DNA of 64,000 nucleotides from Lysobacter sp. Root690 (GTDB lineage: Bacteria > Pseudomonadota > Gammaproteobacteria > Xanthomonadales > Xanthomonadaceae): NCBI RefSeq assembly GCF_001427785.1, contig NZ_LMHM01000001.1, positions 799,116 through 863,115 of the forward strand. The letters run 5' to 3'. Both the position numbers and the translations under genes were made by a program. The notes beneath the pieces were generated by a model. The model did not search any database. It saw nothing but the letters and a program-made list of their open reading frames with translations, and was not told where the DNA came from. The first letter of the stretch is position 1. The number at the start of each line of letters is the position of its first letter. This document shows, piece by piece, positions 45,145-54,245 of the stretch.

Positions 45145-45612
45145 TCAATGCCGATCGATCCGGCACAGGAAGCAGCCGAAGCGCGCGTTGTGCGCCATCA
45201 CGCTGACCACGCCGTCGATCGCGAACAGCGACTGCAGTTCGTCCTGCGCCGCCGCGCCCTCGACCGCGCGCGCATCGCGCATCCAGCCGTCGCGGTCGTA
45301 GGCGCGCAAGGACAGATAGCGGGTCGCCAGGATCGGCGGCAGTTCGTTGCGATAGGTCGGCTCCTGCAGCGCGGCCTCGCGCACGAAGATCGGACCGCTC
45401 GCGCGATACGGCCCCAGCGCATGGTGTTCGTACGGCAGCAGCAACAGCGTCTCGCCGACCGCGGCATCGGTCAGCGACACCCGGCAGGGATAACCGCGCG
45501 GCGAATCGGCGACGACCCGGCGCATGTCGTGGGCGCGCAGGCGGTCGTCGTCGAGCGCGAACAAGGGACGGAACGGTTCGGGCGACAGGCCGCTGATGCG
45601 ATAGGCGTTCAT
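45145..45612 (-). CDS. DUF1203 domain protein
   Basis: A 155-residue cytoplasmic protein with the DUF1203 signatures PRGYPCRVSLTDAAVGETLLLLPYEHHA and RASGPIFVREAA, and a C-terminal region ending FGCFLCRIDR. The family is found in proteobacteria and actinobacteria, and its role is not known. I start at the ATG that gives MNAYRISGL. It sits 175 bases after the rpoH stop on the same strand, separated from it by a strong terminator. Confidence 0.85.
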   Translation of the reverse strand: MNAYRISGLSPEPFRPLFALDDDRLRAHDMRRVVADSPRGYPCRVSLTDAAVGETLLLLPYEHHALGPYRASGPIFVREAALQEPTYRNELPPILATRYLSLRAYDRDGWMRDARAVEGAAAQDELQSLFAIDGVVSVMAHNARFGCFLCRIDRH

Positions 45613-45731
45613 GGGCGACTCCAGGCGATGGCTTGAACTCACGATAGCCATCGCCTGGCGCGGTCGATATCCGGATCTTGTCGCGGCCGCGCGCCCTCAG
45701 CTCCGCGTGTCGCGGTGGTCGATCGGACAAT

Positions 45732-45758
45732 AAAAAACGGCCCGGTTTCCCGGGCCGT
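45732..45758 (-). terminator. rpoH terminator
   Basis: A perfect 9-bp stem (ACGGCCCGG / CCGGGCCGT) with a four-base loop lies 29 bases after the rpoH stop. On the minus strand it is followed by five to six T residues. Confidence 0.92.
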
Positions 45759-45786
45759 TGCATTGCATCGCGTTATTCGAAGCTTG

Positions 45787-46665
45787 TTACGCCGCGAACA
45801 GGCCGCGCATCTTCTTCAGCGCGTTGGCTTCGATCTGGCGGATACGCTCGGCGCTGACGCCGTATTCGTCGGCCAGTTCCTGCAGGGTGATCTTGCTGTC
45901 GTCGTCGAGCCAGCGGCGCTTGATGATGTCGCGCGAACGCGCATCCAGGCCGGACAGACCTTCGCGCAGCAGACCCAGCTTGCTGTCTTCTTCGTCTTCG
46001 CGCTCGTAGGACTGCGACGGATCTTCCTCGGCGGCGCGCAGGTACGCGGCCGGCGACGGCGGCGCGTGGTCGTCGTCCTCGTCGGACGGCGCGTCGAAGC
46101 CGATGTCGCGACCCGACAGGCGCGATTCCATCTCGAGCACTTCGCGCTCGGAGACGTTGAGGTCCTTGGCGACCTGGCTCACCTCTTCGGCGTTCATCCA
46201 ACCCAGGCGCTTCTTGCTCTTGCGCAGGTTGAAGAACAGCTTGCGCTGGGCCTTGGTCGTGGCGACCTTGACGATGCGCCAGTTCTTGAGGATGAACTCG
46301 TGCATCTCGGCGCGGATCCAATGCACCGCGAACGAGACCAGGCGAACGCCCTGGTCTGGGTCGAAGCGCTTGACCGCCTTCATCAGGCCGATGTTGCCTT
46401 CCTGGATGAGGTCGCCGATCTGCAGGCCATAGCCGTTGTAGCCGCGGGCCACATGGACCACGAAGCGCAGATGCGAGTGGACGAGTTCACGGGCCGCGTC
46501 GAGGTCTTCGCCCTCGCGGAAACGGCGGGCCAGGGCCTGCTCGTCTTCGGCGGTCAGCACCGGGATCTGATGCACCGCGCCGATATACGCGTCCAGCGAA
46601 CCGAGCGCGCTGGGCACAGGCAGGTTGTTGGTGACGAGAGCAGCGGATTGGGCAATAGAGGTCAT
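45787..46665 (-). CDS. rpoH: RNA polymerase sigma-32 factor RpoH
   Basis: A 292-residue heat-shock sigma factor. Region 2 contains DAARELVHSHLRFVVHVARGYNG and IQEGNIGLMKAVKRFDPD; the RpoH box is QRKLFFNLRKSKKRLGW. Region 4 ends with LQELADEYGVSAERIRQIEANALKKM. Two further in-frame ATGs upstream (at 46674 and 46689) are possible starts; none has a clear ribosome-binding site, so the start is not firm. The gene is transcribed alone and ends at a strong terminator. Confidence 0.95.
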   Translation of the reverse strand: MTSIAQSAALVTNNLPVPSALGSLDAYIGAVHQIPVLTAEDEQALARRFREGEDLDAARELVHSHLRFVVHVARGYNGYGLQIGDLIQEGNIGLMKAVKRFDPDQGVRLVSFAVHWIRAEMHEFILKNWRIVKVATTKAQRKLFFNLRKSKKRLGWMNAEEVSQVAKDLNVSEREVLEMESRLSGRDIGFDAPSDEDDDHAPPSPAAYLRAAEEDPSQSYEREDEEDSKLGLLREGLSGLDARSRDIIKRRWLDDDSKITLQELADEYGVSAERIRQIEANALKKMRGLFAA

Positions 46666-46689
46666 GGGGGTCATCTTAGCAGTCGGCAT

Positions 46690-47186
46690 ATAGGACTGCT
46701 AAAGGGGGAAAAGGTTCCGCTGTGTTGCGGGATTGGAACGCACGAACGCGGTCTTGGGGTGTCGGTCGCATTCGCTATGACGGGCCTTGGCCGAAATTCC
46801 GGTCAAAACCATGAGGCCGAGTCGAAAGCTCAACAACATCAATATGTTACAAAATACAGCCGGTAAGTCCTTGTGAATCTTTCCGCGCGCCGGCCGAATC
46901 TGGCCTGCGTTATTCGGCACTGCCGGGCATCCAATTCGGCGGTTTGTTGCCATTTCCCGCCGAATCCCTTTATCCGCGGTTACGCCAGCGGTTTTTCGCG
47001 GCACGGCGGCGAGCGAGATAACTATTTGAACCTCATGAATTAAAAGATTATTAAGAGCAGGCGCCGCAGCCGCTCTACCAGACCTTCGCGGGGCCGGGAC
47101 CCTCATCGATCACGGCCAGGATCGACCGCCAAAGCGAGCTGTTTACGGCATCTTTCAGGCCGCTCGATCGACGCCAAACGCAGCAA
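46690..47186. other. 500-base rpoH upstream gap
   Basis: This gene-free stretch is AT-rich between about 46830 and 47060 (runs such as ATCAATATGTTACAAAATAC and TGAATTAAAAGATTATTAAG). It should contain the rpoH promoters on the minus strand, but no specific -35/-10 pair is convincing. A 135-codon minus-strand open frame here has poor third-position bias and was not called. Confidence 0.4.
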
Positions 47187-47897
47187 TTAGCCTGCAATTG
47201 CCTTCATTTCGCCGACGAAGCGCGCCGTTATGCGCTGCGGCCGGGTAATGGCACTGCCTATGACCACGAAATCCGCGCCAAGTTGCAGCGCTCGGGCAGC
47301 CTGCTGCGGTGTGTCGATACCGCCTTCAGCCACCAGCAGGCAACCGTCGACGGCCCGGCGCATGCGCCGGAACGCGGCGAAGTCGTCCTCCGGCAGGCGC
47401 TGGCCGCGGGTAGCCTCGGTATGGCCGAGCGCCGCGCTGGACACGCAGTCGAAGCCCAGCGCCTGCGCCCGCAGGGCCTCGACCGTGGTCGCTACCTCGG
47501 CCATCAACCGCAGGCCCGGATGCCGCTTGCGGATCGCGGCGTAGAAGTCGGCCAGGCGTTGGCCGCCCGGACGACGGCGCTCGCTCGCGTCCAGACCGGC
47601 CATGTCGGCGCCGGCCTGCGCCACCTGGTCGATCTCGACCAGGGTCGGGGTCAGCGCGATCTCGCAATCCGGATAGACCTGGGTGAGCACGCCAATCAGC
47701 GGCGCGTCCACGGCGGCGCGGATCCGGGCGATGTCGTTCGCGCCGTTGGCCAGCACCCCGCAGGCACCGCCCTCGACCGCCGCGCGCGCCATCGCCGGCA
47801 TGCAACCGTGCATGGGCTCGCCGGGCAAGGCCTGGCACGAGACGACCAAGCCGCCGCGCAGGCGTTCGAACAGGCGGCTGGTCGCCACGCGGTTCAT
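47187..47897 (-). CDS. NanE-like TIM barrel with altered active site
   Basis: A 236-residue protein of the N-acetylmannosamine-6-phosphate 2-epimerase family, recognised by VVSCQALPGEPMH, LTPTLVEIDQVAQAGADMAGLD, GFDCVSSAALGHTEATRG and GADFVVIGSAITRP. Compared with Clostridium perfringens NanE, the lysine at position 66 (IIGIIKRNY) is Thr72 here (LIGVLTQVY). Arg43 is Leu49 and Asp126 is Glu134, while Gln22, Glu191 and the final Arg are kept. Loss of the catalytic lysine makes normal epimerase activity doubtful. It is the last gene of an operon with no sialic acid or GlcNAc catabolic genes. The start overlaps the upstream stop by 4 bases. Confidence 0.8.
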   Translation of the reverse strand: MNRVATSRLFERLRGGLVVSCQALPGEPMHGCMPAMARAAVEGGACGVLANGANDIARIRAAVDAPLIGVLTQVYPDCEIALTPTLVEIDQVAQAGADMAGLDASERRRPGGQRLADFYAAIRKRHPGLRLMAEVATTVEALRAQALGFDCVSSAALGHTEATRGQRLPEDDFAAFRRMRRAVDGCLLVAEGGIDTPQQAARALQLGADFVVIGSAITRPQRITARFVGEMKAIAG

Positions 47898-48247
47898 CGC
47901 CCGGCGTCGCCGCGCGCCGACGGCAGCGGCGCGTCGTTGAGCAGGCGCGCGTCGAGGATGTCCCACCAACGATCCTGCTCGATCCGTCGTTGCTCCCAGG
48001 CCGGGTTCGCGGAACGACGCGACACCTCGCGGCGGTAATCGCCCCAACCGGCTTCGTCGGCGAACGAAATCCAGTGCTCCAGGCTGTGCACGCCCGGCCC
48101 GACCGTGCACACGTACCAGCGCGGATCGTGGGCCATGGCCAAGCCGTCGTAGAACCAGCGTTCGCGTTCGTCGACCCAGCGCCAGAACGCGGGCAGATCG
48201 GCGCGCGCGACGGCGGTCGGGCGGAAGGTGTAGATCAGATGCAGCAT
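47894..48247 (-). CDS. Small protein of unknown function
   Basis: A 117-residue protein rich in aromatic residues (RWVDERERWFYDGLAM, DPRWYVCTVG, RRIEQDRWWDILDA). The pattern of strands and helices suggests a dimeric alpha-beta barrel of the kind seen in EthD or Dabb proteins, but no motif is decisive. It overlaps the NanE-like gene by 4 bases and follows the acyltransferase gene by 20 bases. It is thus part of the four-gene operon. Confidence 0.75.
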   Translation of the reverse strand: MLHLIYTFRPTAVARADLPAFWRWVDERERWFYDGLAMAHDPRWYVCTVGPGVHSLEHWISFADEAGWGDYRREVSRRSANPAWEQRRIEQDRWWDILDARLLNDAPLPSARGDAGR

Positions 48248-48267
48248 GGCGACTCCGCGTGCATGGA

Positions 48268-49434
48268 TTACAGGAACGCTTGCCAGGCCGGGCCCAGGTG
48301 CGCGCCCAGTTCGCGACGATGGCGCTCGGCGAAGCGCCGGTTGTGCCGGTGCATCGCGATCGAATCGAGCGAGCGATCGCTCAGCAGCACCGCCGCGGCC
48401 AGCGGCTCGATGCGCGCGCCGCGGCTGGCTTTCGCGTGCAGGGCCGAGGTCGACAGACGCAGTTCGCCGAGTCCTTCACGGGCGGCGTAGTCGATCGGTT
48501 CGTAGCAGGTCAGGACGAAGTAGCGGAAATCGCGATCGTCCAGGCTGTAATCGCACCCGTAGTAGCGCGCATGCAGCGCGCGGCCGAAGCGATACAGCAG
48601 GCATAGCGCGACGATGCACCGGTCGCGTCGCGCCACGACCGCGATCGGCGACAGCCCTACGTGGCGTTGCGCCTCGAGCATCCGCTGCATCCAGGACGCG
48701 CCCTGCGTGCTGCCGTAGCGGGCGCGATTGCAGGCGATCAGTTCCGCCGCGCGCATCTGTTCGGAAGGATCGATGACGCCCCATTCGACCCGATTGTCGC
48801 AACGCGCGAACGCGGCGATCTCAGCCCGGACTTCGAAGCGATGGTGCTTGTTCCAACCCGCCATCAGCCCGGCCAGACCGTCGGCTGGAACCTCGATGTT
48901 GGCTTCGGCCGAGTGCAGCAGCACGCTGGCGCCGCAGACGTCGGCCAGTTCTCGCGCGGCCGTCAGCGGCATGTACGGCAGGACCACGCCGGCGGCGCCG
49001 CGCTCGCGTGCGATGTCGGCCATCGCCTGCAGCAGGCGGCTCAACGCCTGCGCGCGCCGGCGCCCGCTCACGCACGGCACTTGGTTATGGGTCGAACGAC
49101 GTCCACCACCCCAGACGAAGCCGCGCGTCCATGGGCCGCGAACGTCGTTGAATAAAGCGCCGAGTTCGAACAATCCGTCATCGCGTTCGCCGCTCCATAG
49201 CGGGCAGGCAGCGAGTAATCCGGCCGAACTCCAGACCGCAAGCACTTCGCACGCACCCCGTGCGCGATCCAGCCCGGCCAGCCAGGCGTGACTGTTGTAG
49301 AAATTCTGATCGCTGACCAACGCATCCCACTCGTGCTCGTCGATGGCGGTGACGCCGCGACCGAGCGACACCGTCAGCGCCTCATCCGTCTCGCCGATGG
49401 CTTCGGCCCGTGGCTGCAACAGACAGGCGCGCAT
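48268..49434 (-). CDS. FemAB/GNAT-like acyltransferase
   Basis: A 388-residue protein with the architecture of the FemAB/BioF2-like N-acyltransferases (tandem GNAT folds). The first half contains FYNSHAWLAGLDRARG and the second GWNKHHRFEVRAEIAAFAR and RARYGSTQGASWMQRML. Such enzymes add amino acids or acyl groups to amino sugars, peptides or lipids. The LYRFGRALHARYYGCDYSLDDRDFRYF stretch near residue 285 (in pieces) is typical of the class. It follows the methyltransferase gene by 4 bases. Confidence 0.8.
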   Translation of the reverse strand: MRACLLQPRAEAIGETDEALTVSLGRGVTAIDEHEWDALVSDQNFYNSHAWLAGLDRARGACEVLAVWSSAGLLAACPLWSGERDDGLFELGALFNDVRGPWTRGFVWGGGRRSTHNQVPCVSGRRRAQALSRLLQAMADIARERGAAGVVLPYMPLTAARELADVCGASVLLHSAEANIEVPADGLAGLMAGWNKHHRFEVRAEIAAFARCDNRVEWGVIDPSEQMRAAELIACNRARYGSTQGASWMQRMLEAQRHVGLSPIAVVARRDRCIVALCLLYRFGRALHARYYGCDYSLDDRDFRYFVLTCYEPIDYAAREGLGELRLSTSALHAKASRGARIEPLAAAVLLSDRSLDSIAMHRHNRRFAERHRRELGAHLGPAWQAFL

Positions 49435-49438
49435 GGCC

Positions 49439-50191
49439 TCAGGCTTTGCGCGCGAGAATCAGCGCCGCGTGCGGACGATCCAGATAGGCGCGCAGCAACG
49501 GCGCCGCCGCGGACGGATCGGATGCGGTACTCGGATCGCGCCAGACCAGATCGGTCATGCCGGCCTCGCGCAACGCCGCTTCCAGTGTCGCGCGCGACCA
49601 GTACCAGGCATGCACGCTCGCCTGATAGCGACCGTGGCACAGCTCCAGGCGGATGCGCGCGCCGTCCGTGCGCGGCGGGCGATCGTTGTCGTCGTCCGGA
49701 ATCAGACGAAAGCCATAGGCCTGGTAGTAGTCGGGATCGGGCTGGTAGTCCGGATGGATCGGCAGCGCGACCAATCGCCCGCCGGGACGCAGCAAACCGG
49801 CGAGCGCGCCGCACATCTCGCCCAATTCCCGCGTGCTGGTGGCGTAAGGCAGCACGTAAACGCTAAGCACCACATCGAACCGGCCGGCGAAACGCGGCTG
49901 CAGTTCGGATACGAACTCGATGTCCAGGCCTTCTTTCTCTGCCCTGCGCCGCGCGTACCCAAGCATGCCGTCGGCCAGGTCGTAGCCGACCACCGAGCGT
50001 GCGCCGCTGCGTTTGAGCAGGCGCGAATACAGACCGCTGCCGCAACCGAAGTCGAGCACGTCCAGGCCATGCAGATCGCCGAGCGCCGCGATCACGCTCG
50101 GCGTCTCGATATCGTGCCGGAACGGCCAGCTCGCCATGTCCTCGTACAACGCGGCCAGCTCATCGAACTGCGCGGCGACTTCCTTGCTCAT
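49439..50191 (-). CDS. Class I SAM-dependent methyltransferase
   Basis: A 250-residue Rossmann-fold methyltransferase. SAM motif I is VLDFGCGSGLYSRLL (residues ~45-59), followed by VVGYDLADGML (acidic post-I) and the VVLSVYVLPYA motif. It resembles small-molecule rather than nucleic acid methyltransferases. It is the first gene of a minus-strand four-gene operon. The gene has a free 263-base upstream gap in which no promoter is obvious. Confidence 0.88.
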   Translation of the reverse strand: MSKEVAAQFDELAALYEDMASWPFRHDIETPSVIAALGDLHGLDVLDFGCGSGLYSRLLKRSGARSVVGYDLADGMLGYARRRAEKEGLDIEFVSELQPRFAGRFDVVLSVYVLPYATSTRELGEMCGALAGLLRPGGRLVALPIHPDYQPDPDYYQAYGFRLIPDDDNDRPPRTDGARIRLELCHGRYQASVHAWYWSRATLEAALREAGMTDLVWRDPSTASDPSAAAPLLRAYLDRPHAALILARKA

Positions 50192-50392
50192 CGGGCTCTC
50201 CCGGCGATCGAGCGATCGTCTTGTCCGAGCCGTGAGTTAGGCAAATCCATGCGCGCGCGGTCGCGCCGGCAATCACGTTTCCAAAGCGACGCGGCTAACC
50301 GACGCTCACACTGGGACGGCGATCGTGCATGGCGCCGCGGCCGCCGTCGGGACGTTCAAATCTGCAACAACGCGATCGATCGCGCGCGCTGG

Positions 50393-50426
50393 AAAACGAA
50401 CAGGCCGACTTGCGCCGGCCTGTTCG
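50393..50426 (-). terminator. DUF5916 operon terminator
   Basis: An 11-bp perfect stem (CGAACAGGCCG / CGGCCTGTTCG) lies 29 bases after the DUF5916 stop and is followed on the minus strand by TTTT. It ends the envelope-glycan cluster. Confidence 0.88.
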
Positions 50427-50454
50427 TGGATAGCCATCGTTGTCGCGCGAGCAA

Positions 50455-52680
50455 TCAGAAATTGAACAAATAGCTGAACTTCATGAAAAGCTGCTTGCCG
50501 GTGTGCAGGTCGAGATCGCGCGTGGGAATGACGATGTTCGGGTTCTGGTTGATGCGCAGGTTCTTCTGCTGGTCGGTATAGCCCAGGTAGAACGAGGTGC
50601 CCGGGTTCGGCGAGTAGCTGACCAGCAAGTCGGTGACCAGGGTCTTGTCGCGCGGAATCAGGAACAGGTCGGTGTTGCTGTCGAGTGCGCGGTAATCGAA
50701 GATCACGTGCGCGGCCCAGAAGCGGCTGAACTGGTACTTGACCTTGGTGCGCGACTGAATGCCGCGGAACACCTTGGCATCCGATTCGTTGCCGGCGATG
50801 GAATACTGCGTGCGCAATTCGTCCCAGATGAAGGACTGGTCGATGCGAAGCTGAGCGAACGGACTCACCGTCAGCTTGATGATCGCCTGGCGCTGGTCGC
50901 CTAGGAACGGCTCCACGCCCGCGGCCGGCAGGTAGTTGATCTTATCGCGGACGATGATCTTGGCCTCGGCGGTCAGCCAGCGCCACCACTCGGTGCTGGC
51001 GCCCAGGGTGAAGCCGTCCATGTAGAACTTCTTGCCGCCGAAGTATTCGAAACCGCGGATCAGGCTGCCTTCGAACTTGGTCTGCAGCAGGCCGTTGACC
51101 ACGAAGCCGGGTTCGAAATTCCAGTCCTGCACTTCACCGTCCTGGTCCCAGGTGTGCTGGGCGAGCAGGGTCGGACCCATGTTGATGAGCCACGGCGCAT
51201 CGGGGAACTGCTTGAGATAGGACGACTTCTGATAGAACTGGCGGATGTTCACCCGCGGCACAAAGCCGAGCTGCGATTCGAAGTTGTCGGTGGCGTCGAA
51301 GTACTGGCCGTCGAAGTTGAAATCGCGGCCGCCGCGGATCGCCTGCAGGAACACCATGCGTCCGTCGTAATCGAGATTGTTGGCGCCTTCGGACTCGCTG
51401 CGGGCGAGCTGGCCGTTGACGCTCCAGTTGTCGTTCAACTTCACCCGCGAATCGACGCCGAACACGCGGTTGAACTGGTCGCCGACGGTGCGGTCGGTCA
51501 GCATGACGCCGACGTTGGACTGCTGGCCGATGTCGCGCTGCACGCGCGCCACGCCGATGTTGCCGGTCTTGCCGAAGTCGTCGCCGAGCACGGTCAGGCC
51601 GGCGGATTCGTCGTCCATCAACAACCCGCCGACCGCCCAACGGCCCAGACGTCCGGACACGCGCGCGCCGTACTGCGGATTGACGATCCGGCGCGAGTAG
51701 AACAGCGGCACCGGCAGGCCGAAGATGCCGCTGTTCTCGAGGAAGAATGGCCGCTTCTCGAGGAAGTTCTGTTCGTAGCGCTCGTTGACGATGACCTGCG
51801 GCTCGTCGGTCTCGACTTCGCTGAAATCGGGGTTGACGGTGAGGTCGACCGCGATCGAATCCTTGATCACGAACTTGGCGTCGACGCCCAGCTCGCTGCG
51901 CTCATGCCGGCGCATCGAGGGGTCGCCGGCCGAATTAACGCCCAAGGTGCGCGCGTCGCGGTAGGTCAGGTGCGGAATGACCTGGATGTTGCGGCCGGGC
52001 TGGATCGAATCGTCGATACGCGCGTGCGCGAACTGGGCGACGAAGCCTTCCTTGCGCTCGGTGATGTAGGGCCAATAGACGAATTCGTTGGTGCGCGGAA
52101 TGATCCGGTTGACCGCGATGCCCCAGTCCTGCACGTTGCCGCGCTCGAACCGCAGGCTCTTGAACGGGATCTGCATGGTCACGACATAGCCGTCGTCGGT
52201 CAGGCGGCCGTCGGAGGTCCACTGGGTGTCGAAGTTGAAGTCGTAGCTCAGGCCCTCGGTGTAGCGGCTGTCCATCTGCGCGCCGTAGGGATTGACCGTG
52301 AACACGAACGCACGCTGCTTGTCGTGGTAGGTGTCGAGCATCAGCTGCACGCCGTCGTCGCCGAACACCGCGTCGCGCCGTGCGATGCGCGCACGCACCT
52401 GCTTGGGATCGTCCTTGCACACGAACACCACGTACAGGTTGTGGTCGTCGTAGGACAGGTAGGCGCGGGTTTCCAGGGTCGCCGGATTGCCGTCGCCGGG
52501 CTTGTTCTGGACGAAGTCCTTGACCTCGATGCCGGCATCGGCGGGAACGCCGCCGACGTAGTCCTCGAGCCTGGGCGCGTGATCCGCGCGCGGAATGTTC
52601 AAAGTGTCCTGGGCCTGCGCCGAAAACGCGCTGCCCAACAGCGCGAGCATGACCGCCCACAAAGTATTACGCCGCATCAC
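50455..52680 (-). CDS. CBM9-like domain and DUF5916 outer-membrane barrel
   Basis: A 741-residue outer-membrane protein. The signal peptide (residues 1-23, ending FSAQAQ) is followed by a carbohydrate-binding family 9-like domain (~residues 30-225: RAYLSYDDHNLYVVFVCKDDP, SKSLRFER-like FKSLRFERGNVQDWG, ITERKEGFVAQF). A ~500-residue DUF5916 region of amphipathic strands ends in KQLFMKFSYLFNF. The terminal aromatic residue is typical of OMPs. Its start overlaps the stop of the GT87 gene by 4 bases. A glycan-binding or export role is inferred. Confidence 0.88.
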   Translation of the reverse strand: MMRRNTLWAVMLALLGSAFSAQAQDTLNIPRADHAPRLEDYVGGVPADAGIEVKDFVQNKPGDGNPATLETRAYLSYDDHNLYVVFVCKDDPKQVRARIARRDAVFGDDGVQLMLDTYHDKQRAFVFTVNPYGAQMDSRYTEGLSYDFNFDTQWTSDGRLTDDGYVVTMQIPFKSLRFERGNVQDWGIAVNRIIPRTNEFVYWPYITERKEGFVAQFAHARIDDSIQPGRNIQVIPHLTYRDARTLGVNSAGDPSMRRHERSELGVDAKFVIKDSIAVDLTVNPDFSEVETDEPQVIVNERYEQNFLEKRPFFLENSGIFGLPVPLFYSRRIVNPQYGARVSGRLGRWAVGGLLMDDESAGLTVLGDDFGKTGNIGVARVQRDIGQQSNVGVMLTDRTVGDQFNRVFGVDSRVKLNDNWSVNGQLARSESEGANNLDYDGRMVFLQAIRGGRDFNFDGQYFDATDNFESQLGFVPRVNIRQFYQKSSYLKQFPDAPWLINMGPTLLAQHTWDQDGEVQDWNFEPGFVVNGLLQTKFEGSLIRGFEYFGGKKFYMDGFTLGASTEWWRWLTAEAKIIVRDKINYLPAAGVEPFLGDQRQAIIKLTVSPFAQLRIDQSFIWDELRTQYSIAGNESDAKVFRGIQSRTKVKYQFSRFWAAHVIFDYRALDSNTDLFLIPRDKTLVTDLLVSYSPNPGTSFYLGYTDQQKNLRINQNPNIVIPTRDLDLHTGKQLFMKFSYLFNF

Positions 52681-54245
52681 GTTGCCACCTTCGTATTATC
52701 AAGAGAAAAGAAATCGTCGTCGGCCGCCGCGGCGGCCGTGGAATCGTCGTTGCGCCAGGAATGGGTCGCGGCGCCCGCGCGCAGCGCGCGCGGCTTGCGC
52801 AGCACCGCCCACACGCACAGCGCCAGCGCGATCACCTGGATCGCCAGGGCCAGCACGATGCGCGTATGCACTTCGGGCAGCTCGATGCCGCCGACCGGAA
52901 TCACCGCGGTGCACACCAGCCAGCCCAGCACCAGCAGCACGGTCTTGCGCGGCGTGAGCACGGTCGCCGCGGCGATCAGGCTCCACAGCCACATCGGCGC
53001 GATCAGGCCGCTGTGATCGGGCAGGAACGGGCTGCGCATGGTCGCAAGGCCCAGCACCGCGACCCACACCGCGGCGCGTTCCAGCCGCGTCATCGACGCG
53101 TTGCGCAGGGCCGCGATAATCGTCAGCACCACCGCGATCGCGGTCCACATCCAGGCGACCGTGCCCATGGTCGCGCGGGTCATGCCGTCGAGGCCGAGGA
53201 TCTTGGCTTTCAGCACCAGCCCCGGCACCGATTGATTGAGCGCGCTGACCCACTCGAGCCCGGGGATCTCCAGAAACGCCCAGGCGTCGCCGCTGGCGAT
53301 GCGCGGCGCCTGATAGTGGAAGAACGCTTCGAACGGATGCGCGCCGAGCCACAGCCAGGCGATCGCGGTGTACAGCGCCGAGAACGCGAAGGTCCAGATC
53401 GCCGCGCGCCAGCGCCGGGTCACCAGCAGATAGATGCCGAGCAGGCCCGGGAACAATTTGAAGATCGCGAACCCGAGCAGCGCCCCGCCGACGGCGTTGC
53501 GGCCGCGCTCGAACTGGATCATCGCCAGCACCGACATCGCGATCGCGGCGAGCTGGAAATTGCCGACCTGCAAGGTCACCAGGATCGGGCTCGACAACAT
53601 CACCGCCGGAATCAGCAGCCATGCGCGGCGACCGACGCCGGCGCCGATCCAGCGCGCCAACGACCACAACGCGGCCATCGTGATCGCCGCTTCCAGGCCG
53701 AACCACACCGCGCGCATGCTGTAGAAATCGCCGCCGAGCAACAGCCCCAGTTCCGGCAGCAGCACGAACTGCGGCAAGTACATGAACTCGTCAAGCTTGA
53801 TATGGTCGACCGAGCCGGTGTACAGCGCAGTGTCGTAGAGATTGGCCACGCCTTCGCGCGCCAGTTCGGCCGCCTGCCAATACGCCGAATAACAGCTATG
53901 GCCGATGTAGAACGGGTCGAACCAGAACGCCGAGAATTCCGGGTGCTTGGCGTCGGCCATGTACCAGGCCACGCCGAGGGTTCGCGCGATCGCCAGCAGA
54001 CCGACCACCAGCAACACCACGCTCGCCAATGCATGCTTGCGGCGTTGTCCGTCCCAGTGCGCCGGCAGACGCCGCGCCAGCGGCAACCACGCCGCCGCGA
54101 ACGGCACCGCGGCGACGATCAGCGCGATCGCGAACGACAGGCCGAATCCGGCCAGCGCGGACGCCAGCATCGGCCAGCCCAGCGCCAGCACCAACGCCGC
54201 GGCGGCGTGTCGTTCCAGGGAAATCTTTCCGACTGCGGTGTTCAT
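52677..54245 (-). CDS. GT87 (DUF2029) mannosyltransferase-like protein
   Basis: A 522-residue membrane protein with 10-12 hydrophobic helices. DUF2029/GT87 landmarks include FWFDPFYIGHSCYSAYWQAAE (early acidic loop), YLPQFVLLPELGLLLGG and FAIFKLFPGLLGIYLL, matching polyprenyl-phosphate-mannose-dependent transferases. It starts 109 bases after the HAD gene stop and overlaps the DUF5916 gene by 4 bases. Pairing a GT87 enzyme with an outer-membrane barrel is unusual. Confidence 0.85.
   Translation of the reverse strand: MNTAVGKISLERHAAAALVLALGWPMLASALAGFGLSFAIALIVAAVPFAAAWLPLARRLPAHWDGQRRKHALASVVLLVVGLLAIARTLGVAWYMADAKHPEFSAFWFDPFYIGHSCYSAYWQAAELAREGVANLYDTALYTGSVDHIKLDEFMYLPQFVLLPELGLLLGGDFYSMRAVWFGLEAAITMAALWSLARWIGAGVGRRAWLLIPAVMLSSPILVTLQVGNFQLAAIAMSVLAMIQFERGRNAVGGALLGFAIFKLFPGLLGIYLLVTRRWRAAIWTFAFSALYTAIAWLWLGAHPFEAFFHYQAPRIASGDAWAFLEIPGLEWVSALNQSVPGLVLKAKILGLDGMTRATMGTVAWMWTAIAVVLTIIAALRNASMTRLERAAVWVAVLGLATMRSPFLPDHSGLIAPMWLWSLIAAATVLTPRKTVLLVLGWLVCTAVIPVGGIELPEVHTRIVLALAIQVIALALCVWAVLRKPRALRAGAATHSWRNDDSTAAAAADDDFFSLDNTKVAT

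Noticed and set aside
46699-47106. 135-codon minus-strand open frame upstream of rpoH
   Set aside because: It has no ribosome-binding site, poor third-position GC bias, a mixed composition with no domain, and covers the AT-rich region expected to be the rpoH promoter.
47187-47897. A functional sialic acid utilisation (nan) gene
   Set aside because: No NanA, NanK, transporter or NagA/NagB gene is nearby and the key lysine is replaced, so a nan operon is unlikely.
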